Assembly (NCBI GenBank): GCA_017983795.1
Contig: JAGOAS010000010.1
Location: forward strand, 62,001-126,000
Direction: 5' to 3'
Length of the DNA stretch: 64,000 bases
From: Piscinibacter sp.
GTDB lineage: Bacteria; Pseudomonadota; Gammaproteobacteria; Burkholderiales; Burkholderiaceae_C
The position numbers and the translations under genes are program-made. Below, piece after piece: positions 55,497 to 64,000 of the stretch. Positions within the stretch are counted from its first letter, which is position 1. Every line of letters begins with the position of its first letter. Under the pieces are notes generated by a model that saw only the letters and a program-made list of their open reading frames with translations, ran no database searches and was not told the origin of the DNA.

Positions 55497-55515
55497 CGGG
55501 GAGCGAGGCTCCCCG
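55497..55515 (+). other. GC-rich hairpin between tsf and pyrH
   Basis: CGGGGAGC (55497-55504), loop GAG, GCTCCCCG (55508-55515). No T-run follows, so it may be an mRNA processing or stability element rather than a terminator. Confidence 0.5.
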
Positions 55516-55567
55516 GCCGATTAGACTTGCGCACCACGAGAACCGCCCCGCGCCTGGAGCCGCCTGC

Positions 55568-56278
55568 ATGCCCGCCTACAAACGTATCCTGCTGAAACTC
55601 TCCGGCGAGGCCCTGATGGGCGACGATGCCTACGGCATCAACCGCTCCACCATCGTGCGCATGGTGCGCGAGGTGCAGGAGGTGACGCAGCTGGGCTGCG
55701 AGGTGGCGGTGGTGATCGGCGGCGGCAACATCTTCCGCGGCGTGGCCGGCGGCTCGGTGGGCATGGACCGCGCCACCGCCGACTACATGGGCATGCTCGC
55801 CACCGTGATGAACTCGCTGGCGCTGGCCGACACCATGCGCCAGGAAGGCATGACGGCGCGCGTGATGAGCGCCATCGGCATCGAGCAGGTGGTCGAGCCC
55901 TACGTGCGGCCGAAGGCGCTGCAGTACCTCGAGGAAGGCAAGATCGTCGTATTCGCCGCCGGCACCGGCAACCCCTTCTTCACCACCGACACGGCGGCCG
56001 CGCTGCGCGGCGCCGAGATCGGCGCGCAGGTGGTGCTCAAGGCCACCAAGGTCGACGGCGTCTACAGCGCCGACCCGAAGAAGGACCCGGCCGCCACGCG
56101 CTACACGCAGATCAGCTTCGACGAGGCGATCTCGAAGAACCTGCAGGTGATGGACGCCACCGCCTTCGCGCTGTGCCGCGACCAGAAACTGCCCATCAAG
56201 GTGTTTTCCATCTTCAAGCCCGGCGCGTTGAAGCGCGTGGTGCAGGGCGAGGACGAAGGCACGCTGGTGCACGTCTGA
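55568..56278 (+). CDS. pyrH: UMP kinase
   Basis: Hexameric bacterial UMP kinase of the amino-acid kinase fold, 236 residues. Motifs include [40 protein letters not shown] and [16 protein letters not shown]. It is placed between tsf and frr as usual. Allosteric control by GTP and UTP is known for the family. Confidence 0.98.
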   Translation: MPAYKRILLKLSGEALMGDDAYGINRSTIVRMVREVQEVTQLGCEVAVVIGGGNIFRGVAGGSVGMDRATADYMGMLATVMNSLALADTMRQEGMTARVMSAIGIEQVVEPYVRPKALQYLEEGKIVVFAAGTGNPFFTTDTAAALRGAEIGAQVVLKATKVDGVYSADPKKDPAATRYTQISFDEAISKNLQVMDATAFALCRDQKLPIKVFSIFKPGALKRVVQGEDEGTLVHV

Positions 56279-56287
56279 GGGGTAAGC

Positions 56288-56848
56288 ATGAGCATTGCCG
56301 ACATCAAGAAGACCGCCGAGACCAAGATGGCCAAGACCATCGAGGCCTTCAAGGTCGAACTGCAGAAGATCCGCACCGGCCGCGCCCACCCGGGCATCCT
56401 CGACCAGGTGCATGTCGACTACTACGGCTCGATGGTGCCGATCAGCCAGGTCGCCAACGTCTCGCTGCTCGATGCCCGCACGATCTCCGTGCAGCCCTGG
56501 GAGAAGGGCATGGGCGCGAAGATCGAGAAGGCGATCCGCGAGTCGGATCTGGGCCTGAACCCGTCCGCGCAGGGCGACCTGCTGCGCGTGCCGATGCCGC
56601 CGCTCACCGAGGAGCGCCGCAAGGATCTGACCAAGGTCGTGCGCCATGCCGGCGAAGAGGCCCGCATCGCCACGCGCAACCTGCGCCGCGACGCCAACGA
56701 GCACCTGAAGAAGCTGCTCAAGGACAAGGAGATCTCCGAGGACGACGAGCGCCGCGCGCAGGAGCAGATCCAGCGCCTGACCGACGGCTCGATCGCCGAG
56801 ATCGACCGGCTGGTCAGCTCCAAGGAAGCGGAGATCCTGGCCGTCTGA
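56288..56848 (+). CDS. frr: Ribosome recycling factor
   Basis: Splits post-termination ribosomes with EF-G. The 186 residues show the typical two-domain pattern ([24 protein letters not shown], then [27 protein letters not shown]). The stop TGA overlaps the uppS ATG by one base. Confidence 0.99.
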   Translation: MSIADIKKTAETKMAKTIEAFKVELQKIRTGRAHPGILDQVHVDYYGSMVPISQVANVSLLDARTISVQPWEKGMGAKIEKAIRESDLGLNPSAQGDLLRVPMPPLTEERRKDLTKVVRHAGEEARIATRNLRRDANEHLKKLLKDKEISEDDERRAQEQIQRLTDGSIAEIDRLVSSKEAEILAV

Positions 56849-57582
56849 TGGCTTCCGACGCCGGCATCCCGCGCCACGTCGCCATCGTGATGGACGGCAA
56901 CGGCCGCTGGGCCAAGCGCCGCTACCTGCCGCGCGTGTTCGGGCACAAGGCCGGCGTCGACACGCTGGTCAAGACGGTGCTGGCCTGCGCCGACCGCGGC
57001 ATCGAGCACCTGACGGTGTTCGCCTTCTCCTCCGAGAACTGGAAGCGCCCGGCCGAGGAAGTGTCCTTCCTGATGGGCCTGGTGCTGGTGGCGGTGGAGA
57101 AGTACCTCGCCAAGCTGGCTTCGCGCGGCGTGCGCATCCGCATGATCGGCGACCGCAATCAGCTCAACGAACGCCTGCGCCAGGCCTGCGATCACGCCGA
57201 ATCGAGCACCGCGCACAACACGCGCATCACGCTGTGGGTGGCCTTCGCCTACGGCGGCCGCTGGGACATCGTGCAGGCCTGCCAGGCCGCGATGCGCGCC
57301 GGCGTGAACCCCGACGGCCTCGACGAGGCCACGCTGGCGCGCTACATGTGCTTCGGCGACGCGCCCGACCCCGATCTGCTCATCCGCACCGGCGGCGAAG
57401 TGCGCATCAGCAACTTCCTGCTCTGGCAGGCGGCGTATTCGGAACTCGTCTTCAGCGACTGCCTCTGGCCCGACTTCGACGAAGCCGAACTCGACAAGGC
57501 GATCGCCGCCTACGCCGGCCGCGACCGCCGCTTCGGCCTCGTCAAGACGTCGCCCGCGGCGGCGCAGGCCTCGGCCGACTGA
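56848..57582 (+). CDS. uppS: Undecaprenyl diphosphate synthase
   Basis: cis-Prenyltransferase that makes the lipid carrier for peptidoglycan and O-antigen. The 244 residues contain HVAIVMDGNGRWAKRR with catalytic Asp16, FAFSSENWKRP, and RTGGEVRISNFLLWQAAYSEL. It uses isoprenoid units from the pathway represented here by dxr and ispG. Confidence 0.97.
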   Translation: MASDAGIPRHVAIVMDGNGRWAKRRYLPRVFGHKAGVDTLVKTVLACADRGIEHLTVFAFSSENWKRPAEEVSFLMGLVLVAVEKYLAKLASRGVRIRMIGDRNQLNERLRQACDHAESSTAHNTRITLWVAFAYGGRWDIVQACQAAMRAGVNPDGLDEATLARYMCFGDAPDPDLLIRTGGEVRISNFLLWQAAYSELVFSDCLWPDFDEAELDKAIAAYAGRDRRFGLVKTSPAAAQASAD

Positions 57583-57584
57583 CC

Positions 57585-58421
57585 ATGCTCAAGCAGCGTG
57601 TCATCACCGCCATCGTGTTGCTGGCGCTGCTGTTGCCCGCACTCTTCGCGGCGTCGCCCTGGCCGTTCGCCGTGCTGACGCTGCTCCTGATCGGCGCGGC
57701 GGGCTGGGAGTGGGGCCGTCTCAACAACGCCGGCGCCGGCCTGGCCGTCGCGATGGGCGTGCTGCTCGCGCTGGCCGGCGCCGCCGCGCTGGCGCTGGGC
57801 TGGACGCTCGTGCCGCCGGCCTGGCTGTGGTGGCCGGTGGCGCTCGCCTGGGTGATTGGCGGTGCGCTGGCACTGCGCGGCGGCCCGGCGGCCTGGCCCG
57901 GGCTGCCGCTCGCGCTGCGCCGCGTGCTCGGCCTGGTGATGTTGTGGGTGGCCTGGCTCGCCATCGCGCATGCGCGCAGCATCGGCATCAACTTCATCCT
58001 CTCGGTGTTCTGCCTCGTCTGGGTGGCCGACATCGCGGCCTACTTCGGCGGGCGCGCGTTGGGCAGGCGCAAGCTGGCGCCGAGCATCAGCCCGGGCAAG
58101 AGCTGGGAGGGGGCGTTCAGCGGCATGGCCGGCGTGATCGTGCTGGCCTTCGTCTGGCGCTGGGTCGATGCCAGCCAGCCGGTCGATGCACCCAGCCTCT
58201 ACAGCCGCATGGCCGCCTCCTGGGGCGTGGCCGGCATGCTGGCGGGCAGCCTGCTGCTCGGCGCGATGAGCGTGGTCGGCGACCTGTTCGAATCGCTGGT
58301 CAAGCGCGCCGCCGGCGCCAAGGACAGCAGCAACCTCCTGCCCGGCCACGGCGGCGTGCTCGACCGCGTCGATGCGCTACTGCCGGTCTTCCCGATCGCC
58401 ATCGCCCTGGCCACGAACTGA
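57585..58421 (+). CDS. cdsA: Phosphatidate cytidylyltransferase
   Basis: Integral membrane enzyme that makes CDP-diacylglycerol for phospholipids. The 278 residues contain about seven membrane helices and the C-terminal signature LVKRAAGAKDSSNLLPGHGGVLDRVD region with its conserved Lys-Asp and His-Gly-Gly. It starts 2 bases after uppS. Confidence 0.95.
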   Translation: MLKQRVITAIVLLALLLPALFAASPWPFAVLTLLLIGAAGWEWGRLNNAGAGLAVAMGVLLALAGAAALALGWTLVPPAWLWWPVALAWVIGGALALRGGPAAWPGLPLALRRVLGLVMLWVAWLAIAHARSIGINFILSVFCLVWVADIAAYFGGRALGRRKLAPSISPGKSWEGAFSGMAGVIVLAFVWRWVDASQPVDAPSLYSRMAASWGVAGMLAGSLLLGAMSVVGDLFESLVKRAAGAKDSSNLLPGHGGVLDRVDALLPVFPIAIALATN

Positions 58422-58428
58422 TCGCGCC

Positions 58429-59631
58429 ATGAGCCCGACCCACAACACCCGGCAGCGCGTCTGCGTGCTCGGCTCGACCGGCTCGATCGGCGTCAGCACG
58501 CTGGACGTGATCGCGCGCCATCCCGATCGGTTCGAGGTCTTCGCGCTGACCGGCGCGAGCCGCGTCGACGAACTCGCGCAGCAGTGCCTGCAATGGAAGC
58601 CGCGCTTCGCCGCCACGCCGGATGCGGCGCGTGCCGCGGCGCTGCGCGAGCGGCTCAAGCGCGAGGGCCTGCGCACCGAGGTGCTGGCCGGCGAGCAAGC
58701 GCTCGACGAACTCGCGGCACATCCGGATGTCGACGCGGTGATGGCGGCCATCGTCGGGGCGGCCGGGCTGTCGTCCTGCCTCGCCGCGGCGCGCGCTGGA
58801 AAACGCCTGCTGCTGGCCAACAAGGAAGCGCTGGTGGTCGGCGGCGCCTTCTTCATGAACGCGGTCAAGGCTGGCGGCGCCACGCTGCTGCCCATCGACA
58901 GCGAGCATTCGGCGATCTTCCAGTGCCTGCCCGAAGACCGCGGCAGCTGGGCCTCGCGCATCGACCACATCGTGCTCACCGCCTCGGGCGGGCCGTTCCG
59001 CACGCGCGATCCGGCCACGCTGCGCGAGGTGACGCCCGACCAGGCCTGCGCGCACCCGAACTGGGTGATGGGGCGCAAGATCTCGGTCGACTCGGCGACC
59101 ATGATGAACAAGGCGCTCGAGGTCATCGAGGCGCGCTGGCTGTTCGATCTCGCGCCCGAACAGATCCGCGTCGTGCTGCATCCGCAGAGCATCATCCACT
59201 CGATGGTGGTGTGCCGCGACAACTCGGTGCTGGCGCAGCTCGGCACGCCCGACATGCGCGTGCCGATCGCCTACGGCCTTTCGTTCCCGCAGCGCATCGA
59301 GTCGGGCGCCTCGCAGCTCGACTTCACCGCGCTCGCCGCGCTGAGCTTCGAGCCGGCCGACTTTCTGCGCTACCCCGGCCTGGCGCTGGCCTGGGAGGCG
59401 CTGCGCGCCGCGCCGGGCAGCACGGCGGTGCTCAATGCGGCCAACGAGGAGGCGGTGGCGGCATTCCTGGGCGGAACCATCCGCTTCGACCAGATTCACA
59501 GCGTCAACGCCGGCACGGTGGAGCACGTCGTTGCGCCGCAGGGCGCGGCGGCCTCGCTGGACGGTCTGCTCGGGCTCGACGCCCAGGCGCGCCGCCACGC
59601 ACGACAACTCATCCAGGGCTTCACGCGATGA
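58429..59631 (+). CDS. dxr: 1-Deoxy-D-xylulose 5-phosphate reductoisomerase
   Basis: NADPH enzyme, the committed step of the MEP pathway. The 400 residues hold the nucleotide site GSTGSIG at 15-21, NKEALVVGG, the metal and substrate site DSEHSAIFQ, and GRKISVDSATMMNKALE. The stop overlaps the rseP start (ATGA). Confidence 0.97.
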   Translation: MSPTHNTRQRVCVLGSTGSIGVSTLDVIARHPDRFEVFALTGASRVDELAQQCLQWKPRFAATPDAARAAALRERLKREGLRTEVLAGEQALDELAAHPDVDAVMAAIVGAAGLSSCLAAARAGKRLLLANKEALVVGGAFFMNAVKAGGATLLPIDSEHSAIFQCLPEDRGSWASRIDHIVLTASGGPFRTRDPATLREVTPDQACAHPNWVMGRKISVDSATMMNKALEVIEARWLFDLAPEQIRVVLHPQSIIHSMVVCRDNSVLAQLGTPDMRVPIAYGLSFPQRIESGASQLDFTALAALSFEPADFLRYPGLALAWEALRAAPGSTAVLNAANEEAVAAFLGGTIRFDQIHSVNAGTVEHVVAPQGAAASLDGLLGLDAQARRHARQLIQGFTR

Positions 59632-60995
59632 TCACGGTGCTTGCCTTCATCTTCACGCTCGGCGTGCTGATCGTCGTGCACGAGTACGGCCACTACCGCG
59701 TGGCCGTGGCCTGCGGCGTGAAGGTGCTGCGCTTCTCGGTCGGCTTCGGCCGCGTGCTGTGGCGCCGCCAGGCCACGCCGCAGAGCACCGAGTTCGTGGT
59801 CTCCGCGCTGCCGCTGGGCGGCTACGTGCGCATGCTCGACGAGCGCGAGGGCCCGGTCGCGCCCGAGGAGGCGCACCTCGCCTTCAACCGCAAGACGCTG
59901 GCGCAGCGCACCGCGATCGTCGCCGCCGGACCGCTGGCCAACCTGATCCTCGCCGTGCTGCTGTACGCCGGCGCCAACTGGATCGGCATGGACGAACCCA
60001 AGGCGCTGATGGCCGCGCCGGTGACCGGCAGCGTGGCCGAGCGCGCCGGCCTGAGAGCCGGCGACTGGGCGCGCGCCTGGTCGGACGACGGCATGGAGTG
60101 GCAGGACCTGCGCTCGATGAACGATCTGCACTGGCAGGTCACGCAATCGGTGCTGCACGGCACGCCGCTGCACCTGATGGTCAGCGATGCCCAGGGTCAC
60201 GGCCAGCGCCGCCTCGTGCTCGATCTGCAGGCGCTGGGCGCGCGCGAGGTCGACGCCGCGATGAAGAAGCGCATCGGCATCGGCGCGCCGTTCAGCGAGC
60301 CCGTGCTCGGTGAGACCAAGCCGGGCGGGCCGGCGGCGCGCGCCGGGCTGCACGCCGGCGACCGCGTGCTGAGCATCGACGGCGAGGCGATCGCCGAATC
60401 GGGCCGCATCCGCGAGCTGATCCGCGCCAGCGGCGCCGACGGCGTGGCGCGTGCCATGGCCTGGCGCGTCGAGCGCGCCGGCCAGGTGCTGGAGATCGCG
60501 GTCACGCCGAATATCGTCAGCGAAGGCACGCGCAGCGTCGGCCGCATCGAGGTCTACCCCGGCCAGCCGCCGGTGATGGTCAAGGTGCGCTACGGCGTGA
60601 TCGAGGGGCTGACGCGCGCCGTCTCGCGCACCTGGGACATGTCGGCGCTGACGCTGCGCATGCTCGGCAAGATGCTGGTCGGCGAGGCCTCGCTGAAGAA
60701 CCTCAGCGGGCCGCTGACCATCGCCGACTACGCCGGCCAGTCGGTGCAGCTCGGCCTGGCCTACTACCTCGGCTTCCTGGCGGTGGTCAGCGTGTCACTC
60801 GGCGTGTTGAACCTGCTGCCGCTGCCGATGCTCGATGGCGGGCACCTGATGTATTATCTTTTCGAGGGTGTGACGGGGCGGCCGGTCTCCGAGTTGTGGC
60901 TGGAGCGGCTGCAGCGTGGCGGGGTGGCCATCATGCTCATGATGATGTCCCTGGCTCTCTACAACGACGTGGCCCGCCTCCTGGGCCTGCACTGA
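59628..60995 (+). CDS. rseP: Site-2 intramembrane protease RseP
   Basis: Zinc metalloprotease that releases sigma-E by cutting RseA in the membrane. The 455 residues contain HEYGH (His18, Glu19, His22) in the first helix, two PDZ domains (VTGSVAERAGLRAGD, TKPGGPAARAGLHAGD) and the third zinc ligand Asp403 in PMLDGGH. The position before bamA fits its role in envelope stress control. Confidence 0.96.
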   Translation: MITVLAFIFTLGVLIVVHEYGHYRVAVACGVKVLRFSVGFGRVLWRRQATPQSTEFVVSALPLGGYVRMLDEREGPVAPEEAHLAFNRKTLAQRTAIVAAGPLANLILAVLLYAGANWIGMDEPKALMAAPVTGSVAERAGLRAGDWARAWSDDGMEWQDLRSMNDLHWQVTQSVLHGTPLHLMVSDAQGHGQRRLVLDLQALGAREVDAAMKKRIGIGAPFSEPVLGETKPGGPAARAGLHAGDRVLSIDGEAIAESGRIRELIRASGADGVARAMAWRVERAGQVLEIAVTPNIVSEGTRSVGRIEVYPGQPPVMVKVRYGVIEGLTRAVSRTWDMSALTLRMLGKMLVGEASLKNLSGPLTIADYAGQSVQLGLAYYLGFLAVVSVSLGVLNLLPLPMLDGGHLMYYLFEGVTGRPVSELWLERLQRGGVAIMLMMMSLALYNDVARLLGLH

Positions 60996-61005
60996 CCCCC
61001 GACGC

Positions 61006-63309
61006 ATGCCTGCTTCCCGACGCGCGCCCGTTCTTCGTCCGACCGTTCTCAGCCTCGCACTCGCCGCCGCGCTCCAGGCCGGCAGCGCCTGGGCGGTCGA
61101 ACCCTTCGTGCTGAAGGACATCCGCGTCGAGGGCCTGCAGCGCAGCGACGCCGGCACGGTATTCGCCTCGCTGCCCTTCCGCATCGGCGACACCTACAAC
61201 GACGAGAAGGGCGCCGCCGCGCTGCGCGCGCTGTTCGCCACCGGCCTGTTCAAGGACGTGCGCATCGACATCGACGACGGCGTCGTCGTCGTGATCGTCG
61301 AGGAGCGCCCGGTCATCGCCGCGATCGACTTCGTCGGACTGAAGGAGTTCGAGAAGGACACCCTGGTCAAGTCGTTGAAGGACTTCGGCATCGGCGAGGG
61401 CCTGCCTTTCGACAAGGCGCTGGCCGACCGCGCCGAGCAGGAGCTCAAGCGCCAGTACCTGACGCGCAGCCTGTACGGCGCCGAGGTGGTGACCACGGTG
61501 ACGCCGCAGGAGCGCAACCGCGTCAACGTCACCTTCACCATCACCGAAGGCACGGCGGCGAAGATCAAGGAACTGCGCATCGTCGGCAACAAGGCCTTCT
61601 CCGAGGGCACGCTCAAGGGCCTGTTCGACCTGAACGACGGCGGCTGGCTCAACTGGTATACCAAGGCCGACCGCTACTCGCGCTCCAAGCTCAACGCCGA
61701 CCTGGAGACGCTGCGCTCCTACTACCTGAACCGCGGCTACCTCGAGTTCAACGTCGACTCGACGCAGGTGGCGATCTCGCCCGACAAGCAGGACATCACC
61801 ATCACCATCAACCTCACCGAGGGCCAGCCCTACACGGTGACCTCGGTGAAGCTGGAAGGTGACTTCCTCGGCAAGGAAGAGGACTTCAAGACCCTGGTGA
61901 AGATCAAGCCCGGCGAGCCGTATCGCGCCGAGGCCGTGACCGAGACCACCAAGGAATTCGGCGACCGCTTCGGCCTGTTCGGCTATGCCTTCGCGCGCAT
62001 CGACGCGCGCCCCGAGATCGACCGCGCCAACGGCCGCGTGGCGCTGACGCTGGTGGCCGATCCGTCGCGGCGCGTCTACGTGCGCCGCATCAACGTGGCC
62101 GGCAACACGCGCACACGCGACGAGGTGATCCGCCGCGAGTTCCGCCAGTTCGAGTCGTCCTGGTACGACGGCCAGCGCATCAAACTCTCGCGCGATCGCG
62201 TCGACCGCCTCGGCTATTTCAGCGACGTCAGCGTCGACACCACCGAGGTGCCGGGCACGCAGGATCAGGTCGACCTGACCTTCACGGTCAAGGAGAAGCC
62301 GACCGGCAACCTGCTCGTCGGCGCGGGCTATTCGTCGGCCGACCGGCTCTCGCTGACGGCGTCGATCAAGCAGGAGAACGTATTCGGCTCGGGCAACTAC
62401 CTCGGCATCGAGGTCAACACCAGCCGCAGCAGCCGCACGCTGGTGATCAGCACGGTCGACCCGTACTTCACGATCGACGGCATCTCGCGCGCCTTCGACG
62501 TCTACTACCGCACCAACAAGCCGATCAACAGCCGCGGCGAGCAGTACCAGCTCGTCACGCCGGGCGTGGCGGTGCGCTTTGGCGTGCCGTTCAGCGAGTA
62601 CGACACGGTGTTCTTCGGGCTGGGCGCGGAGCGCACCGAGATCAAGGGCACCAACGCGATGCCCAACAACCTCTACCTGTACCGGCTGCAGTTCGGCGAG
62701 AGCAGCAACTCCTTCCCGCTGACGATCGGCTGGACGCGCGACGAGCGCGACAGCGCGCTGGTGCCCAACGCCGGCAGCTACAAGCGCGTCAACGTCGACT
62801 GGACGGCCTTCGGCAACACGCGCTACCTGCGCACCAACCTGCAGTACCAGCACTACTGGCCGATCACGCGCCAGTACACCTTCGCGGTGAACGCCGAGAT
62901 GGGCTACGGCAAGGGCCTGGCCGGCCGGCCCTATCCGGTGTTCAAGAACTTCTACGGCGGCGGTCTGGGCACGGTGCGCGTGTTCGACCAGGGCTCGCTC
63001 GGGCCGGCCGACGTCACCGGCGCTTACGTGGGCGGCAACCGCCGGGTCAACGTCAACAGCGAGCTCTACGTTCCCGTTCCAGGCGCCGGCAACGACCGCA
63101 CGCTGCGCGTGTTCGGCTTCCTCGACATGGGCAACGTGTGGGGCGAATCCGAGAAGATGACGACCGACAGCCTGCGCGCATCGGCGGGCCTGGGCCTGAG
63201 CTGGATCTCCCCGGTGGGCCCGCTCAAGCTCAGCTGGGGCACGCCGGTGCGCAAGAAGCCCAACGATAGAATCGAGAGACTGCAATTCCAGATCGGGACC
63301 GCGTTCTAA
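61006..63309 (+). CDS. bamA: BamA, outer-membrane beta-barrel assembly protein
   Basis: Central barrel of the BAM complex, 767 residues. The signal peptide ends about SAWA, five POTRA domains follow (to about residue 345) and then a 16-strand barrel closing with RLQFQIGTAF, ending in the C-terminal Phe. The loop-6 motif, usually VRGF or VRGY, reads VRVF here (657-660), keeping the Arg but replacing Gly by Val. The stop overlaps the skp ATG by one base (TAATG). Confidence 0.96.
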   Translation: MPASRRAPVLRPTVLSLALAAALQAGSAWAVEPFVLKDIRVEGLQRSDAGTVFASLPFRIGDTYNDEKGAAALRALFATGLFKDVRIDIDDGVVVVIVEERPVIAAIDFVGLKEFEKDTLVKSLKDFGIGEGLPFDKALADRAEQELKRQYLTRSLYGAEVVTTVTPQERNRVNVTFTITEGTAAKIKELRIVGNKAFSEGTLKGLFDLNDGGWLNWYTKADRYSRSKLNADLETLRSYYLNRGYLEFNVDSTQVAISPDKQDITITINLTEGQPYTVTSVKLEGDFLGKEEDFKTLVKIKPGEPYRAEAVTETTKEFGDRFGLFGYAFARIDARPEIDRANGRVALTLVADPSRRVYVRRINVAGNTRTRDEVIRREFRQFESSWYDGQRIKLSRDRVDRLGYFSDVSVDTTEVPGTQDQVDLTFTVKEKPTGNLLVGAGYSSADRLSLTASIKQENVFGSGNYLGIEVNTSRSSRTLVISTVDPYFTIDGISRAFDVYYRTNKPINSRGEQYQLVTPGVAVRFGVPFSEYDTVFFGLGAERTEIKGTNAMPNNLYLYRLQFGESSNSFPLTIGWTRDERDSALVPNAGSYKRVNVDWTAFGNTRYLRTNLQYQHYWPITRQYTFAVNAEMGYGKGLAGRPYPVFKNFYGGGLGTVRVFDQGSLGPADVTGAYVGGNRRVNVNSELYVPVPGAGNDRTLRVFGFLDMGNVWGESEKMTTDSLRASAGLGLSWISPVGPLKLSWGTPVRKKPNDRIERLQFQIGTAF

Positions 63310-63830
63310 TGAATACCTCCTTCCTGAAGTCGTCGGCCGCTGCGGCGCTGCTCGCGCTGGCCGCCCTGGGTGCGCAGGCCCAAGAACTGAAGATCGGCTA
63401 CGTCAACGCCGATCGTGTGCTGCGCGATGCCACGCCGGCCAAGGCCGCGCAGGCCAAGCTGGAGGCCGAGTTCGGCAAGCGCGAGAAGGAACTCGCCGAC
63501 ATGGCCAACAAGCTCAAGGCCGCCGGCGAGAAGCTCGACAAGGACGCGCCCACGCTGGCCGAATCGGAGCGCAACCGCCGCCAGCGCGAGCTGGTCGAGC
63601 AGAACCGCGACTTCGACCGCAAGCGCCGCGAGTTCCAGGAAGATCTGACGCAGCGCAAGAACGAGGAGCTGGCCTCCGTCGTCGAACGCGCCAACAAGGT
63701 GATGAAGCAGATCTTCGACAGCGAGAAGTACGACCTGATCATCCAGGAGGCGGTGTTCGCCGGCCCGAAGATCGACATCACCGACAAGGTGATCAAGGCG
63801 CTCAACGCCCAGAGCGGCAACAGCAAGTAA
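63309..63830 (+). CDS. skp: Periplasmic chaperone Skp (OmpH)
   Basis: Trimeric jellyfish-shaped chaperone that carries unfolded outer-membrane proteins to BAM. The 173 residues have a signal peptide (to about GAQA), a small core strand (LKIGYVNADRVL) and two long charged helices forming the tentacles. It follows bamA by overlap and precedes lpxD as in E. coli. Confidence 0.96.
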   Translation: MNTSFLKSSAAAALLALAALGAQAQELKIGYVNADRVLRDATPAKAAQAKLEAEFGKREKELADMANKLKAAGEKLDKDAPTLAESERNRRQRELVEQNRDFDRKRREFQEDLTQRKNEELASVVERANKVMKQIFDSEKYDLIIQEAVFAGPKIDITDKVIKALNAQSGNSK

Positions 63831-63846
63831 GGGCAGGGCAGCGCCG

Positions 63847-64000
63847 ATGGAAGTTGCCCTGCGCGAGATCGCCGGGCAACTCGGCGGCGAGCTGATCGGC
63901 GACGGCGAACTGCGCATCGCGCGCATCGCCACCCTCGAGGGCGCCACGCCCGACGCGATCGCCTTCCTCGCCAACCCCAAATACCGCGCCCAGCTCGCGA
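63847..64000 (+). CDS. lpxD: UDP-3-O-acylglucosamine N-acyltransferase, 5' part only
   Basis: Start of the third enzyme of lipid A synthesis, cut off by the window end after 51 codons. The visible part (MEVALREIAGQLGGELIGDG ... ARIATLEGATPDAIAFLANPKYR) matches the uridine-binding N-terminal domain. The left-handed helix acyltransferase part lies outside. Position after skp supports the call. Confidence 0.93.
   Translation, partial: MEVALREIAGQLGGELIGDGELRIARIATLEGATPDAIAFLANPKYRAQLA

Noticed and set aside
60937-63285. Open minus-strand frame of 782 codons antisense to bamA
   Set aside because: Shadow of bamA with the same bias; no start signal and no domain.

Overview
The window looks like one contiguous piece of the core chromosome of a high-GC betaproteobacterium, most likely order Burkholderiales (Comamonadaceae, or the Leptothrix/Rubrivivax group). 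This rests on the gene order (tig-clpP-clpX-lon; odhABL-zapE; ndk-rlmN-pilW-rodZ-ispG-hisS-yfgM-bamB-der-hfq-hflXKC-hisZ-purA-rnr; rpsB-tsf-pyrH-frr-uppS-cdsA-dxr-rseP-bamA-skp-lpxD), strong G/C at third codon positions, and two dispersed intergenic repeats of a kind I recall from this order. No species can be named from the sequence alone. I see no plasmid, phage, insertion sequence, CRISPR array, rRNA operon or origin.

Layout. 1-3195: 3' part of an RND efflux permease and tRNA-Leu(UAG). 3225-9103: proteostasis cluster of trigger factor, ClpP, ClpX and Lon. 9165-9565: tRNA-Gly, tRNA-Cys and tRNA-Leu(UAA) with two strong terminators, then glutamate racemase on the minus strand. 10451-15144: a fatty-acid/amino-acid oxidation unit (etfB, etfA, acyl-CoA dehydrogenase, nitronate-monooxygenase-like protein) behind a promoter region with two different palindromic operator-like sites. 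15267-21032: 2-oxoglutarate dehydrogenase genes sucA, sucB and lpdA behind a structured leader that matches by position the Burkholderiales sucA RNA motif, followed by zapE. 22141-25914: a repeat element, an exported coiled-coil protein of unknown function, a PP2C phosphatase, a YdcH-like protein, a DinG/YoaA-type helicase and an inverted REP-like pair.

25925-30649: bamD (minus), rluD, scpB and a very long RluB-type pseudouridine synthase. 30731-46909: a dense plus-strand run for nucleotide metabolism, RNA modification, pilus and cell shape, isoprenoids, histidyl-tRNA synthesis, outer-membrane assembly, GTPases, Hfq, HflKC, HisZ and PurA, with many 4-base stop/start overlaps. 46916-49325: tRNA-Leu(CAG) on the minus strand and RNase R without its usual N-terminal domain. 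49342-53587: a minus-strand block of nnr, dadA and an amidase, with the second copy of the repeat element between the last two. 53749-64000: translation, lipid and envelope genes from rpsB to the start of lpxD.

The window holds many of the parts for building the envelope (BamA, BamB, BamD, Skp, RseP, LpxD, CdsA, UppS, MurI, RodZ) and for protein quality control (Tig, ClpXP, Lon, HflKC, RseP). No stretch over 300 bases lacks a gene; the longest gaps are 15145-15377 and 27747-27974. I found no clearly new multi-gene system. The most unusual signals are the repeat element that sits exactly between stop and start codons at two junctions, the two-operator control region before etfB, and the sucA leader RNA, whose ligand, as far as I know, is not established.
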